From: Sutterella sp. AM11-39
GTDB taxonomy: Bacteria; Pseudomonadota; Gammaproteobacteria; Burkholderiales; Burkholderiaceae_F
Length of the DNA stretch: 64,000 nucleotides
Assembly (NCBI RefSeq): GCF_003472385.1
Contig: NZ_QRLV01000010.1
Location: 15,145-79,144 of the forward strand
Reading direction: 5' to 3'
The stretch's first letter is position 1. Each line of letters opens with the position of its first letter. The notes beneath the pieces were generated by a model, which saw nothing but the letters and a program-made list of their open reading frames with translations, made no database searches and had not been told where the DNA came from. Shown here piece after piece: positions 43,973 to 53,051 of this stretch. Made by a program: the position numbers and the translations under genes.

Positions 43973-44758
43973 TTAATGTCTGAGCTTGTAGCCGGTCACA
44001 AACAGTGTCGTCGCAATGGCGACAGCAGCTGCGCAGAAACCTCCGGTCACAAACAGCGAAATGAAGGGATCGAAGTCGCTGCGACCGAAAAAACCGTAGC
44101 GAAAGCCGTCAATCATGTAGAAGAAGGGGTTGAGAAGCGACGCTTTGGCCCAGAAATCCGGCAGTTGCTCGACCGAATAGAAGACCCCTGACAGGAATGT
44201 GAGCGGCATGATCACAAAGCTTTGAAAAGCGCCCATCTGATCGTATTTTTCCGCCCAAAGCCCGCAGACGACGCCGAGGCTAGCCATCAGTGCGGCACCT
44301 AAAATCGCAAAGCCGAGCACCCAAAAGACGTTTTCCAGAGGCGGCACAATCCAAAGACAAGTGGCAGCAAAGACGCCCGCGCCGACGATCAGTCCGCGCG
44401 CGACGGATGCTGAAATAAAGGCCGCGGCAAGCTGCCAGCCTGAAAAAGGCGGCAGTTCGATAAAGACGATGCTGCCCATGATCTTGGACTGAAGAATCGA
44501 AGAGGCCGAGTTGGCAAACGCGTTTTGCAGCAGCGCCATCATCACTAGGCCCGGAATCAGAAAGGCGACGTAGTCCACGCCGCCAAGTACGGACATCTTG
44601 CCCTTAAGCACTTCGCCGAACACCAACAGGTAAAGAATCGACGTGAGAATGGGAGCGAGGATGGCGTGAAGCGCAATCTTCCGAAACCGCAGGACTTCTT
44701 TGTCGAAAAGCGTAAGGAAGGCGGCAAACGGGCGGTAGTCGGTCACAACAGGTTTCAT
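43973..44758 (-). CDS. ABC-2 type exporter permease
   Basis: Six-helix inner-membrane permease of 261 residues (YadH-like). It has the ABC-2 pattern: a cytoplasmic start (YRPFAAFLTLFDKEVLRFRK), helix 1 ALHAILAPILTSILYLLVFG, KIMGSIVFIELPPFSGWQLAAAF in the coupling region, and the signature QMGAFQSFVIMPLTFLSGVFYSVEQLP. Its start overlaps the stop of the ATPase gene upstream (44755-44758). Substrate unknown. With the DtxR-type regulator in the same run of genes, an iron- or heme-linked export role is possible but unproven. Confidence 0.88.
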   Translation of the reverse strand: MKPVVTDYRPFAAFLTLFDKEVLRFRKIALHAILAPILTSILYLLVFGEVLKGKMSVLGGVDYVAFLIPGLVMMALLQNAFANSASSILQSKIMGSIVFIELPPFSGWQLAAAFISASVARGLIVGAGVFAATCLWIVPPLENVFWVLGFAILGAALMASLGVVCGLWAEKYDQMGAFQSFVIMPLTFLSGVFYSVEQLPDFWAKASLLNPFFYMIDGFRYGFFGRSDFDPFISLFVTGGFCAAAVAIATTLFVTGYKLRH

Positions 44759-45690
44759 GGGCGTTTGTCCGAATTGGTTAGGTGCAGGAACACCTCTTCG
44801 AGGCTGGATTCTCCCGTGTGAACGTCATCGATGCGGGCCGTGCTTTGCAGGGCTTGCAGTACGGTCAGGATGTCGGTGTCATTGCGATACGACACGGCGT
44901 AGTCGTTGGTCTGGCCGATGCGCTCGAAGACAAAATCTGCGATTGCCGGCAATGAACCCGAGCGCAAGGTAAAGCGCAGGCGTTTACCGGAGAAGCGGCT
45001 CAAAAGTGCTTTGGTGGTGTCCAGTGCGGCCAGTTTCCCGCCGTTAAGGAGTGCAATGCGGCCGCACAAGCTCTGGGCTTCCTCGAGGTAGTGCGTTGTG
45101 AGGATGATCGTGTGACCGTGCGCGTGCAACTCCTGCATGAAGTCCCAGATGCGGTGACGTAATTCGACATCAACGCCTGCCGTGGGCTCGTCGAGAATGA
45201 TGACCGGAGGCTTGTGAACGAGTGCCTGTGCAATCAGAACGCGACGCTTCATGCCGCCCGACAGGCGTGAGACTTTTTCGTTTATTTTGTCGGAAAGCCC
45301 CAGCCTTGAGATCAACGTGGAAATCCAGATGTCGTTGTGACGGATGCCGTAGAACCCGCTTTGCAGACGCAATGTTTCTCTTACGGTGAAAAACGGATCG
45401 AACGTGATTTCCTGCGGCACGATGCCTACTGCCATTTTGGTAAAGCGCGGTTCTTTGACCGTGTCTCGGCCGAGTATGTAAGCGCTTCCCGCATCGGGTT
45501 TGACGAGGCCGGCAACGGTGCCGATTAGGGTTGACTTGCCGGCGCCGTTGGGGCCGAGCAGGCCGAAAAATTCGCCTTGCCCAACCTCGAAAGTTACGCC
45601 ATCAAGCGCCGGTGCCGCGGCGGCTTTGTAGGTTTTGCGGAGGTTGAGCACGCGCAGAGCGGCACTGTTCTCGGATTCTTTTGACGACAT
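44755..45690 (-). CDS. ABC-2 type exporter ATP-binding protein
   Basis: 311-residue ABC ATPase: Walker A GPNGAGKST near residue 47, Q-loop VPQEITFDPF, signature LSGGMKRR, Walker B VIILDEPTAGVDVELRH, and H-loop TTHYLEEA. The C-terminal 80 residues form the short regulatory extension usual in YadG/CcmA-like export ATPases. It overlaps the permease gene by 4 bp and lies 10 bp after the DtxR-family gene, so regulator, ATPase and permease make one minus-strand operon. Confidence 0.9.
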   Translation of the reverse strand: MSSKESENSAALRVLNLRKTYKAAAAPALDGVTFEVGQGEFFGLLGPNGAGKSTLIGTVAGLVKPDAGSAYILGRDTVKEPRFTKMAVGIVPQEITFDPFFTVRETLRLQSGFYGIRHNDIWISTLISRLGLSDKINEKVSRLSGGMKRRVLIAQALVHKPPVIILDEPTAGVDVELRHRIWDFMQELHAHGHTIILTTHYLEEAQSLCGRIALLNGGKLAALDTTKALLSRFSGKRLRFTLRSGSLPAIADFVFERIGQTNDYAVSYRNDTDILTVLQALQSTARIDDVHTGESSLEEVFLHLTNSDKRP

Positions 45691-45699
45691 GAGTGCGTC

Positions 45700-46182
45700 C
45701 TACGCGTGCGGTTTCTCGGAGGCCTCTTGGCGTTCCCAAGCGAGCCACTCATCTTTATGCGCTCGGATAAAGCGCGTCAGACGCTGTAGCGAACTCACCA
45801 TCTTGTCCGGAGCTCCGTGCTTATTCATGTCGGCAAGCTCTCGGGCAATCTGCGGCGGCGTACCGAAGATATCGGTGAAAAACGCTTCGATGGCCTGACG
45901 ACGACGGCGTAAATCCTTGGCTGTGCTGAGTCCTTTCTCGGTAAGGGTGATCGTACCGTAGGGCTCGTAGTGGATAAAGCCCATCTCTTTGAGCGCTCGC
46001 ATGGTTGAAGTCACGGTTGAACGTGTCACATTGGCTGCTTTGGCAATGGCGCAACCGCGGGCTGATCCATTGACGAGAAGCTCTTCATAGATGATCTCAA
46101 GATAGTCGGCTTGGATGGCCGTCAAACCATTGTGATCGGTTGTTGTTCCTTGTTGAATCAACGGGTTAGAAGCAAAAGACAT
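45700..46182 (-). CDS. DtxR/MntR-family metal-dependent transcriptional regulator
   Basis: 160 residues: winged helix-turn-helix (AIQADYLEIIYEELLVNGSARGCAIAKAANVTRSTVTSTMRALKEMGFIHYE) followed by a helical dimerisation and metal-binding part (TEKGLSTAKDLRRRRQAIEAFFTDIFG). Family members bind Fe2+ or Mn2+ and repress transport genes. Here it heads the ABC-2 exporter operon and diverges from the Fur-box-controlled heme operon; it may control either or both. The stretch RRRRQAIEAFF corresponds to the metal-site helix, but metal preference cannot be read from this. Confidence 0.85.
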   Translation of the reverse strand: MSFASNPLIQQGTTTDHNGLTAIQADYLEIIYEELLVNGSARGCAIAKAANVTRSTVTSTMRALKEMGFIHYEPYGTITLTEKGLSTAKDLRRRRQAIEAFFTDIFGTPPQIARELADMNKHGAPDKMVSSLQRLTRFIRAHKDEWLAWERQEASEKPHA

Positions 46183-46272
46183 GTAACGGCAAAGGAGTGA
46201 AGAGCGGCTGAACAGAGATCCGACGAGGAATTATATCGGCAAAACCTACAGAAGTTTGATTGATCTAAATTT

Positions 46273-46291
46273 GAGAATGATTATCATTCGT
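46273..46291 (+). promoter_or_regulatory. Fur box over the heme operon promoter
   Basis: GAGAATGATTATCATTCGT agrees at 14 of 19 positions with the Fur consensus and contains the perfect dyad GAATGAT-t-ATCATTC (46275-46289). It lies within a likely promoter: TTGAGA (46272-46277), 16 bp, TATTCT (46294-46299), pointing to hutW. Repression by Fe-loaded Fur is expected. Confidence 0.85.
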
Positions 46292-46337
46292 GATATTCTG
46301 AGCGCTCGAAATTTTAAGTCGGTTCTCAAAAACGTCG

Positions 46338-46378
46338 AGTGCCGTCTTGTGGCCGAAAGCGTTAAGGCGGTCGGCACT
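46338..46378 (+). promoter_or_regulatory. Leader hairpin before hutW
   Basis: AGTGCCG (46338-46344) and CGGCACT (46372-46378) pair perfectly around a 27-nt loop. The 3' arm stops four bases before the GGAG ribosome binding site of hutW (46383-46386), so the fold could influence translation. Confidence 0.4.
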
Positions 46379-46397
46379 TCTCGGAGAAAAAAGATTG

Positions 46398-47888
46398 ATG
46401 CAGAAAAATCAGACGAAGTTGTCCGTCGGCCACGGCGGTGCCGCACTCAAGCACGTGACCTTTGAAGCCGGTGCCAAGAAGATGAGCGAAAAGCTCAAAA
46501 ACGGTACGGCTGAGAGTTTTTTTGCCAATGCAGCCGACCCTCTTCATGCGGCTTTTGAAGCCAAGGCGGTCATTCACTCTGGTCCTGGCGGTATGCCGTT
46601 GATGGGAAAAGAGGCACGCGACTACCTTGAGGCCGTCGCCGAGCAGCCGCGAAATGGCAAGACGCTTGCTTATTTGCATGTGCCTTTTTGCGAAACGCGC
46701 TGCCTTTACTGCATGTTCTATCAGAACCCTTACAGCAAAGAGGCTTCTTCGGTTTTTGCCCGCAATCTCGTGCGCGAAATCGAACTGTGGAGCGACAAGG
46801 CGGCAATGAATTCTCATCCTGTTCACGCCGTCTACTTCGGCGGCGGAACGCCTACGGCGCTTGAACCCGAAGATCTCAAGACGGTGCTTACCGCCGTCAA
46901 TCGCTATCTGCCGCTTGCCAACGACTGCGAAATAACAATTGAAGGGCGAATTCACAATTTCGGAGACGACAAGATCGAGGCGGCCCTGGAAGGCGGCGCC
47001 AATCGCTTTTCGCTCGGCGTGCAGACCTTTGACGACCGTGTGCGTCAATCGGTGATGCGAGTGGACGGGCGCGACGCCATTTTGTCGCGACTCGACAAGC
47101 TGATTTCCTATGACGAAGCTGCCGTTGTGATTGATCTGATCTACGGTTTTCCTTGGCAGACGATGGAAGTTTGGGAAGACGACATTCGTACGGCGCAAAG
47201 TCTCAAGCTTGACGGCGTGGACTGCTACCAACTCAACGTCTTTGAGAAGTCTCCTTTGGCTAAATACATTGCCAACGGCAAATTGCCTCCGGCTGCCGAC
47301 ACGGCTATGAAGGCCGATATGTTTGCTCTCTCGGTCGAACGTTTCACGAACGCACAGTGGCGGCGACTTTCGAACAATCACTGGGGGCAAACGATGCGCG
47401 AGCGAAACATCTACAACGCGCTTGGTAAAGGCGCTTGCGATTGCCTCGCTTTCGGGTGCGGAGCGGGCGGACGTCTGCAAGGCAACAGCTTCATGATGGA
47501 AAGACGGCTTGCCGAATGGGAAAAGGTGCTTGAGGGCGGTGAAAAACCTGTGGGCATGCTGATGAAACCCGGCAAGCATTGGCACCTGATGCGCACGCTC
47601 AGTTCCGAAATGGAATCGGGGCGCATCAATCTGGCGCATATCGAAAAGCAGTTCGGGGTTCCCGTGAGGGCATTGACCGAAGATGTTATTGCTCAGTGGA
47701 TTGATGCCGGTTTGATGCACCGCGTGGATGACTGGCTGGTTCAGACGATTGCCGGCCAGTATTGGCACGTGACGCTGGCTCAGCTCCTGATCGGTCTCGT
47801 CGGTATGCGTTTGAGCGCCGGTGCAGTGAACGAGCGACCGGCCGGAAACGCTGCCGTTTTCTCCGGCGAAAAACCCGCGCACGGGTAA
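46398..47888 (+). CDS. hutW: Anaerobic heme-degradation radical SAM methyltransferase HutW/ChuW
   Basis: Opens heme without oxygen and frees iron, giving an anaerobilin-type tetrapyrrole, as shown for ChuW of E. coli O157:H7. 496 residues: the HemN-like radical SAM core carries CETRCLYC (the CxxxCxxC iron-sulfur site, about residues 101-108) preceded by YLHVPF, then YFGGGTPTAL and GVQTFDDRVR. The long C-terminal part is that of the HutW branch, not coproporphyrinogen oxidase. Gene context agrees: Fur box upstream, TonB receptor and HutX downstream. ATG 46398 follows GGAGAAAAAAG. It is first in a seven-gene run on this strand. Confidence 0.9.
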   Translation: MQKNQTKLSVGHGGAALKHVTFEAGAKKMSEKLKNGTAESFFANAADPLHAAFEAKAVIHSGPGGMPLMGKEARDYLEAVAEQPRNGKTLAYLHVPFCETRCLYCMFYQNPYSKEASSVFARNLVREIELWSDKAAMNSHPVHAVYFGGGTPTALEPEDLKTVLTAVNRYLPLANDCEITIEGRIHNFGDDKIEAALEGGANRFSLGVQTFDDRVRQSVMRVDGRDAILSRLDKLISYDEAAVVIDLIYGFPWQTMEVWEDDIRTAQSLKLDGVDCYQLNVFEKSPLAKYIANGKLPPAADTAMKADMFALSVERFTNAQWRRLSNNHWGQTMRERNIYNALGKGACDCLAFGCGAGGRLQGNSFMMERRLAEWEKVLEGGEKPVGMLMKPGKHWHLMRTLSSEMESGRINLAHIEKQFGVPVRALTEDVIAQWIDAGLMHRVDDWLVQTIAGQYWHVTLAQLLIGLVGMRLSAGAVNERPAGNAAVFSGEKPAHG

Positions 47889-47999
47889 GAACCTTGTTTC
47901 AAATCATCCCCGTTGACACAGGAACTTAACGAACGCGCCGCACCGTAAAAAACAAACCACAAGAGTGCGCGCTGTCTTTATCAAACGAAGGAAAAATCG

Positions 48000-50063
48000 A
48001 TGATGTCCCGTATTCCCAAACTTGCGGCTGTCGCTGTATTGGCTGCGTTTTCCGGCCTCGCGCTGCAAGTGCAAGCACAGGAAACCGTTGAACTCGACGA
48101 GGTCAAAGTCACAGCCGGCCGCGTGGAACAGGAACTTATGGACGTGAATATGTCTGTCTCTGTGATCACGCAGGAGGAGATTCGCCGTTCAAGCGCACGT
48201 AACGTGGGTGAACTGCTCGAAGATATTCCTGGCGTTCGTATCAACAACGACGGCGGTCAGGGAATGAAGCGAATCAAGATTCGCGGTGAAGATGCCTTTC
48301 GCACCCTCGTGATGATCGATGGGCAGAAGGTATCGGAACACAAGTCCATGTCGGGCTCACCGATGCTGATCGATCCATCCATGATCGAACGCATCGAAGT
48401 GATCAAAGGGCCGGCTTCCGTTTTGTACGGCTCGGACGCCATTGGCGGCGCCATCAACATCATCACGAAAAAGGGCGGTACGAAGCCGATCGAAGGCGAG
48501 GTATCGGCTGGCATGAATACATCGGCTTCTGGGAAGAACGCCTCGGGTTCGATTTACGGCGGAATTGATGGTTGGAAATATCGTTTAAGTGCGTCGATTG
48601 AAGACAACGACAATTTGAAGACCCCGAAGGGTGAAATGGAGAACACGTACTTCACGGCGCGTTCCGTTTCTGGCTTTTTGTCGTATGACTTTACGCCCGA
48701 TGCGACGGTCGGGGCTTCACTGGACTATTACGATCTGGAGTTCGGTTCTAGTGACGTAAACACGCCGGGATTTGCTGTTGATGTGCCTAAGTGGTCGCGT
48801 TTTAAAGCGGCCGCCTTTGGTGAATTCAGAAACATCAGCGATACATTCGTTCGTCTGCGCACGGATGCTTTCTATCAGAAAAGTAAGAAGGACATGGTCA
48901 ACAGTGTGCCTGGGACAACAGAGATGCCAGATGGGAGTTCAGTTCCATATGTAATGCAGCCAATGGCATACAACACGACCGATCAATATGGCTTTTCTCT
49001 GCAAACCGATTGGCAGTTGGGCGAATGGAATTACTTGATTGCCGGTTATGAACTTTCCTACGATGATTTGTCTGCTCAAAGCATCACGCAGATGACAACG
49101 TCTGGGATAGGAGTAACCATGGGGAATTATCTCTATGACGGCTACCAAATGACTAATGCTGTATACGCTAGCATGGAGACACAGTTACCAGCTGACGTCA
49201 TGTTGACCTATGGTGCTCGATATACCTGGGTGCACACCGACATGGATATGACCCGAATTAAGGGATCCAACCAGATCACAGACGGTTCGACGTCGGATGG
49301 AAAGTTGATTTTCAATGCAGGGCTTCTGTGGAGGGCAACAGACAATCTGACGTTGCGTGCAAGTTATGCGCAGGGATACCGAGCGCCTATCCTGCAGGAA
49401 CTCTATGTTGATACGGCAATGGGTCAGAATTCAGGTTATACCTACGCCAATCCTGATCTTAAGCCCGAAACTTCCGACAACTTTGAAATCGGAGCACGCT
49501 GGGCTTCGGCGTATGTGTCGGCTGATATCGCTGCGTTTTATTCGGAGGCTGATGACTATATCACGACGCTCAGAGTGAGTGATTCGGAGTACAGATACAG
49601 CAATGTTGCAGAAGCCAAAACATTTGGTATTGAGTTGACTTCGTCCGTACGTATTGCCGAAACTGGGTTCGAACCCTATCTGACTGCAACGTGGATGCGC
49701 CGTCAATTCCAAAACGGCGACGGCTTTTCAACGTATGACACCGCTACTCCTGAATTCATGCTTCGCTACGGCGTGCGCTGGAGCGGCATGTACGCAGGCG
49801 TAGGTCTGAGAACAGATGTCTTTGCGCGTTCTCAGAGCGAAATCGAATACGACGACGGTGTTCAGAGCGCGGCGGGATCTAACAGCTACCATCTCGGCGG
49901 CTACACCACGCTCAATCTGACGGCGGGCGTGGACTTTGGCCCGAAGCGTCAGTATTCGTTTGATCTGGGGCTCTACAACATCTTTGATAAAGGTTACCAG
50001 GAGCAGACCTCCATCTATGAACCCGGTCGTTACTTCGTGGCCAAGTTGGGTGCTCGCTTCTAA
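48000..50063 (+). CDS. TonB-dependent outer membrane receptor, probably for heme
   Basis: 687 residues: signal peptide 1-26 (ALQVQA), TonB-box-like VELDEVKVTAG near 31-41, plug domain with NVGELLEDIPGVRINNDGG and SVLYGSDAIGGAINIITKKG, then a 22-strand barrel ending in ARF. The barrel holds GYRAPILQELY and NPDLKPET, similar to FRAP/NPDL boxes of heme receptors, but no His lies between them as in hemoglobin receptors. The substrate is taken from context (heme operon). The stretch from about 48.75 to 49.7 kb has AT-richer codons than the rest, suggesting exchange of surface loops. GAAGGAAAA precedes ATG 48000. Confidence 0.88.
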   Translation: MMSRIPKLAAVAVLAAFSGLALQVQAQETVELDEVKVTAGRVEQELMDVNMSVSVITQEEIRRSSARNVGELLEDIPGVRINNDGGQGMKRIKIRGEDAFRTLVMIDGQKVSEHKSMSGSPMLIDPSMIERIEVIKGPASVLYGSDAIGGAINIITKKGGTKPIEGEVSAGMNTSASGKNASGSIYGGIDGWKYRLSASIEDNDNLKTPKGEMENTYFTARSVSGFLSYDFTPDATVGASLDYYDLEFGSSDVNTPGFAVDVPKWSRFKAAAFGEFRNISDTFVRLRTDAFYQKSKKDMVNSVPGTTEMPDGSSVPYVMQPMAYNTTDQYGFSLQTDWQLGEWNYLIAGYELSYDDLSAQSITQMTTSGIGVTMGNYLYDGYQMTNAVYASMETQLPADVMLTYGARYTWVHTDMDMTRIKGSNQITDGSTSDGKLIFNAGLLWRATDNLTLRASYAQGYRAPILQELYVDTAMGQNSGYTYANPDLKPETSDNFEIGARWASAYVSADIAAFYSEADDYITTLRVSDSEYRYSNVAEAKTFGIELTSSVRIAETGFEPYLTATWMRRQFQNGDGFSTYDTATPEFMLRYGVRWSGMYAGVGLRTDVFARSQSEIEYDDGVQSAAGSNSYHLGGYTTLNLTAGVDFGPKRQYSFDLGLYNIFDKGYQEQTSIYEPGRYFVAKLGARF

Positions 50064-50169
50064 ACCATCCTCTCCAAAGGCCTGAAACGACCCGCTGATC
50101 CGGGAAGTGTTCGATTCAGCTTCCTAATCGACGCTTACCGGACAGCATCTTCACCACTCACAAAATGTT

Positions 50170-50718
50170 ATGACGAACAGTCCCATCAGAAAGAGGCATT
50201 GGGAAGCGCGAGAGTTGGTGCTCATCGGTGTTTTTGCCGCGGCTGCCAAGCTCTCGAGCCTGTTGATTGCTCTTGCCGGCGGCGGCATGAACCCTGTGTC
50301 TCTGGTTGCTAAAAATCTTGTCTACACGACGCTGATCATTGTGCTGCTCACCAAAGTACCCAAGCCCGGCACGCTGCTTTTGTTTACGGTCATCAGCATG
50401 ATCGTGAGCGTGTGTCTGATGGGCGGCAGTCTGACGCTGTTGCCGGCAGCATTAGCAGGAGCTTTGCTGGGTGAACTTTGCATTTGGTTGACGGGAGGAG
50501 CTTCCAAGCCCTGGTCCCCTTGGATCGGCGTCGGTGTTTACGACTTGGTGAGCAAAGGTTTGTCGCTGGGAGTGTCGTTTCTTTTCATGCGAGAAAGCCC
50601 AAGCCTGATGACGGTGGTTGTGCCGATTGTCTTCATCGGCTATCTGGGATCTCTCGGCGGACTGTGGTTTGGCCGTAAAACGGTAAAGGAGCTGCGACAT
50701 GCGGGCTTTGTTCGCTAA
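50170..50718 (+). CDS. ECF transporter S component (MptD/Trep_Strep family)
   Basis: Substrate-binding integral membrane subunit of an energy-coupling-factor importer. 182 residues with five to six hydrophobic helices (ELVLIGVFAAAAKLSSLLIALAG, NPVSLVAKNLVYTTLIIVLL, TLLLFTVISMIVSVCLMGG, ALAGALLGELCIWLTGG, SFLFMRE..., VPIVFIGYLGSLGGL), as in the family annotated MptD-like putative S component. The following genes supply EcfT and EcfA. Its 3' end overlaps ecfT by 20 bp. Substrate inferred from context to be heme or a heme product; the family has members with unrelated substrates. Confidence 0.82.
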   Translation: MTNSPIRKRHWEARELVLIGVFAAAAKLSSLLIALAGGGMNPVSLVAKNLVYTTLIIVLLTKVPKPGTLLLFTVISMIVSVCLMGGSLTLLPAALAGALLGELCIWLTGGASKPWSPWIGVGVYDLVSKGLSLGVSFLFMRESPSLMTVVVPIVFIGYLGSLGGLWFGRKTVKELRHAGFVR

Positions 50719-51490
50719 TGGGGCGGCTCAGTCGAGCGTGCTGCGAAAGCTCGACGCCCGTACCAAACTCATTGTGACGGCGGTCACTGCTGTTCTGACA
50801 GTCGCCTCTTCCGGCATGCTGGCTCAGCTTGTGATTTTTGCCGTCACGCTTGCTTATGTGTTGTTGCTCAAGCGCCCCGGTTTGGTTGCCGTTTTGTACG
50901 CCTTGATGGCAGCGATGATGGCTATTGCGGCGCTTTGCGCTCTGGGTTTTCAGAGTTGGATGCCGGGGCTCGGGGGGCTGAGCGCCAAAATGCTCCTGAT
51001 TCCTTTTCTGCGCGGCCTTTCCATGATGAACGTGGTGATGGTTTTGGCTCTCACTACACGTGTGGAAGATCTGTTGCTGACGCTGGAACGGATGAAACTT
51101 CCGTTTTGCATTTTTTTGCCTACAGCCGTGATGCTGCGTTTTATTCCGACCTTTGCCAACGACATCAAACAGGTCTGGGAAACGCTTCGCATCAAGGGCT
51201 GGCCGCTGGGGCCTGCAATGCTTACGTTGCATCCGATTTTGTCGGCCCGTTTGATTTTGGCACCGATTCTTTTCCGTGCGCTGAAAAGTTCGGAGACCTT
51301 GGGGGTGGCGGCTGAACTCAAAGGCATGGGAGCCCGCAAGCGCACGATTCGAAGCGACGGTGTTCGCCTCTGTTCGGCCGATTGGCGTGTGCTGGGCTTG
51401 ATGCTAGTGACGATTGCCGCTGTGATTTGCTGCGAGGTGTGGCTCTCGCACGTATGGATGCCCGACGGGGGCGTCAAGATGATGCACTGA
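50699..51490 (+). CDS. ecfT: ECF transporter transmembrane component EcfT
   Basis: Scaffold subunit linking S component and ATPases. 263 residues: LRKLDARTKLIVTAVTAVLTVASS opening, four or five membrane helices, then the coupling helices with RGLSMMNVVMVLALTTRVEDLLLTLERMKLP and the Ala-Arg-type motif SETLGVAAELKGMGARKRT, which contacts the ATPase grooves. It starts at ATG 50699 inside the end of the S component gene, so translation is coupled. Confidence 0.85.
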   Translation: MRALFANGAAQSSVLRKLDARTKLIVTAVTAVLTVASSGMLAQLVIFAVTLAYVLLLKRPGLVAVLYALMAAMMAIAALCALGFQSWMPGLGGLSAKMLLIPFLRGLSMMNVVMVLALTTRVEDLLLTLERMKLPFCIFLPTAVMLRFIPTFANDIKQVWETLRIKGWPLGPAMLTLHPILSARLILAPILFRALKSSETLGVAAELKGMGARKRTIRSDGVRLCSADWRVLGLMLVTIAAVICCEVWLSHVWMPDGGVKMMH

Positions 51491-51511
51491 GGCTTCGGAC
51501 GGATTCCTGAC

Positions 51512-52993
51512 ATGATCGAATTCAAGAACGTTTCATACACTTACGCCAATACGCAGACTCCGGCGGTTTCCGACATCAATTTCACGGTTGCCCCGGGCGA
51601 ACTCAAAGTGGTGACGGGGGCTTCGGGCTGCGGCAAGACCACTCTGATGCGTTTGGCCAACGGGCTTTGCCCGCAGATATACGGCGGCAGGCTTGAAGGC
51701 AGCGTGACGGTGGCCGGATTCAATGTTTCCGAAACGCCGGTGGCGGATTTGTCGGAAGTGATCGGTACGCTGTTTCAAGATCCCGAAGAGCAGTTTTTCG
51801 CACTCAACGCGGGCGATGAAATTGCATTTGCCCTGCGCAGTCGCTCGTTTGATCCCAAGGACGTGCGCGAGCGTACGCTAACGGCGGCTCGTAAACTCGG
51901 GATCGAAGAACTGCTCACGCGCGACATCCATGCGCTGTCCGAAGGGCAAAAGCAAAAGGTCGGTCTGGCGGCCATTTTGGCGCTAGGACCAAAGACGCTT
52001 ATCTTCGACGAGCCCAGCGCCAATCTCGATCCGGAAGCTACGCAAGCGCTTGCTCGCACGATTTTGGAACTTAAAAAAGAGGGTGCGGCGATTTTGGTTG
52101 TGGATCATCGCCTCTATTGGCTCAAAGAAGCTGCCGACGCCGTTATCGTGATGAGTCAGGGACGAATCGTTGAGGAGATGCCTTTTTCAGGGCTCTATGA
52201 CGATGCTTTCCGAGCCCGATGGGGGCTAAGAAAAGCCGAAGTGTCAGACGCGCGCCGGAGCTTGCCGCGCGTTGGAGTGACGAGCCGGAACACAACACCG
52301 AAAGCGCACGACGTATTTTCAGCGAGCCGCATACGTTTTGCTTACGGCGACGAACACATCATTTTTGATGGTACGGGTTTTTCCGTCGGGCAGGGCGTTA
52401 CGGCACTTGTGGGTGACAACGGCACGGGTAAGACGACATTGGCCCGCATTCTCACGGGACTCAATAAGGCTAAAGGGGACTTTTACATTGGCGAGGAAAA
52501 AGTCGGCGACGAGGGATTGATGCCGTTTTCCGGACTGGTGCTTCAAAACGCCGATCATCAACTGCAGATGCGAACTGTCGCCGAAGAAGTCGAAGGAGCT
52601 ATTGTGGCCGGTCGTGTCGGGGCGTCAAAAGCCAAGGGCTGGCGACGTTTGGCAGCCATGCGGCCGAGACCTGAAGACAGGGCTCGAGTTCAAGAAATTT
52701 TGACAAGCCTCAATCTATTGGCGCTGGCAGAGCGCCACCCGCAAAGTCTTTCCGGAGGCGAAAAGCAGCGTCTGGTGATTGCCTGCGCCGTTGCAAAAGA
52801 TCCCGCCATTTTGATTTTGGATGAACCGACGAGCGGGTTGGACGGCGCCAATATGGCTGCCATTGCCCGCCTGATGCGCGAGCAGGCTGATGCGGGGCGC
52901 GCCGTGTTTTTGGTGACGCACGATCTGGAGCTTTTGGAATCGTGTGATCGGGCGTTGGTGATGACGGATCTGCAGAAGAAATGCGCCGGATAA
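51512..52993 (+). CDS. ecfA: Fused energy-coupling-factor ATPase (two ABC domains)
   Basis: 493 residues holding both ATPase domains of an ECF module in one chain. First domain: Walker A GASGCGKTT near 34, FQDPEEQFF Q-loop, LSEGQKQKVG signature, IFDEPSANLDPE. A 30-residue linker leads to the second: GDNGTGKTT, LQNADHQLQM Q-loop, LSGGEKQRL, LILDEPTSGLDG. Single-chain EcfA/A' fusions are usual for this S-component class. It follows ecfT by 21 bp and precedes hutX by 58 bp with no terminator between them. Confidence 0.9.
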   Translation: MIEFKNVSYTYANTQTPAVSDINFTVAPGELKVVTGASGCGKTTLMRLANGLCPQIYGGRLEGSVTVAGFNVSETPVADLSEVIGTLFQDPEEQFFALNAGDEIAFALRSRSFDPKDVRERTLTAARKLGIEELLTRDIHALSEGQKQKVGLAAILALGPKTLIFDEPSANLDPEATQALARTILELKKEGAAILVVDHRLYWLKEAADAVIVMSQGRIVEEMPFSGLYDDAFRARWGLRKAEVSDARRSLPRVGVTSRNTTPKAHDVFSASRIRFAYGDEHIIFDGTGFSVGQGVTALVGDNGTGKTTLARILTGLNKAKGDFYIGEEKVGDEGLMPFSGLVLQNADHQLQMRTVAEEVEGAIVAGRVGASKAKGWRRLAAMRPRPEDRARVQEILTSLNLLALAERHPQSLSGGEKQRLVIACAVAKDPAILILDEPTSGLDGANMAAIARLMREQADAGRAVFLVTHDLELLESCDRALVMTDLQKKCAG

Positions 52994-53051
52994 AGATTTC
53001 GAAGAAACGGAAGTAAATTTCAATTCACATTTTTTTGAAAGGATAAAAACA

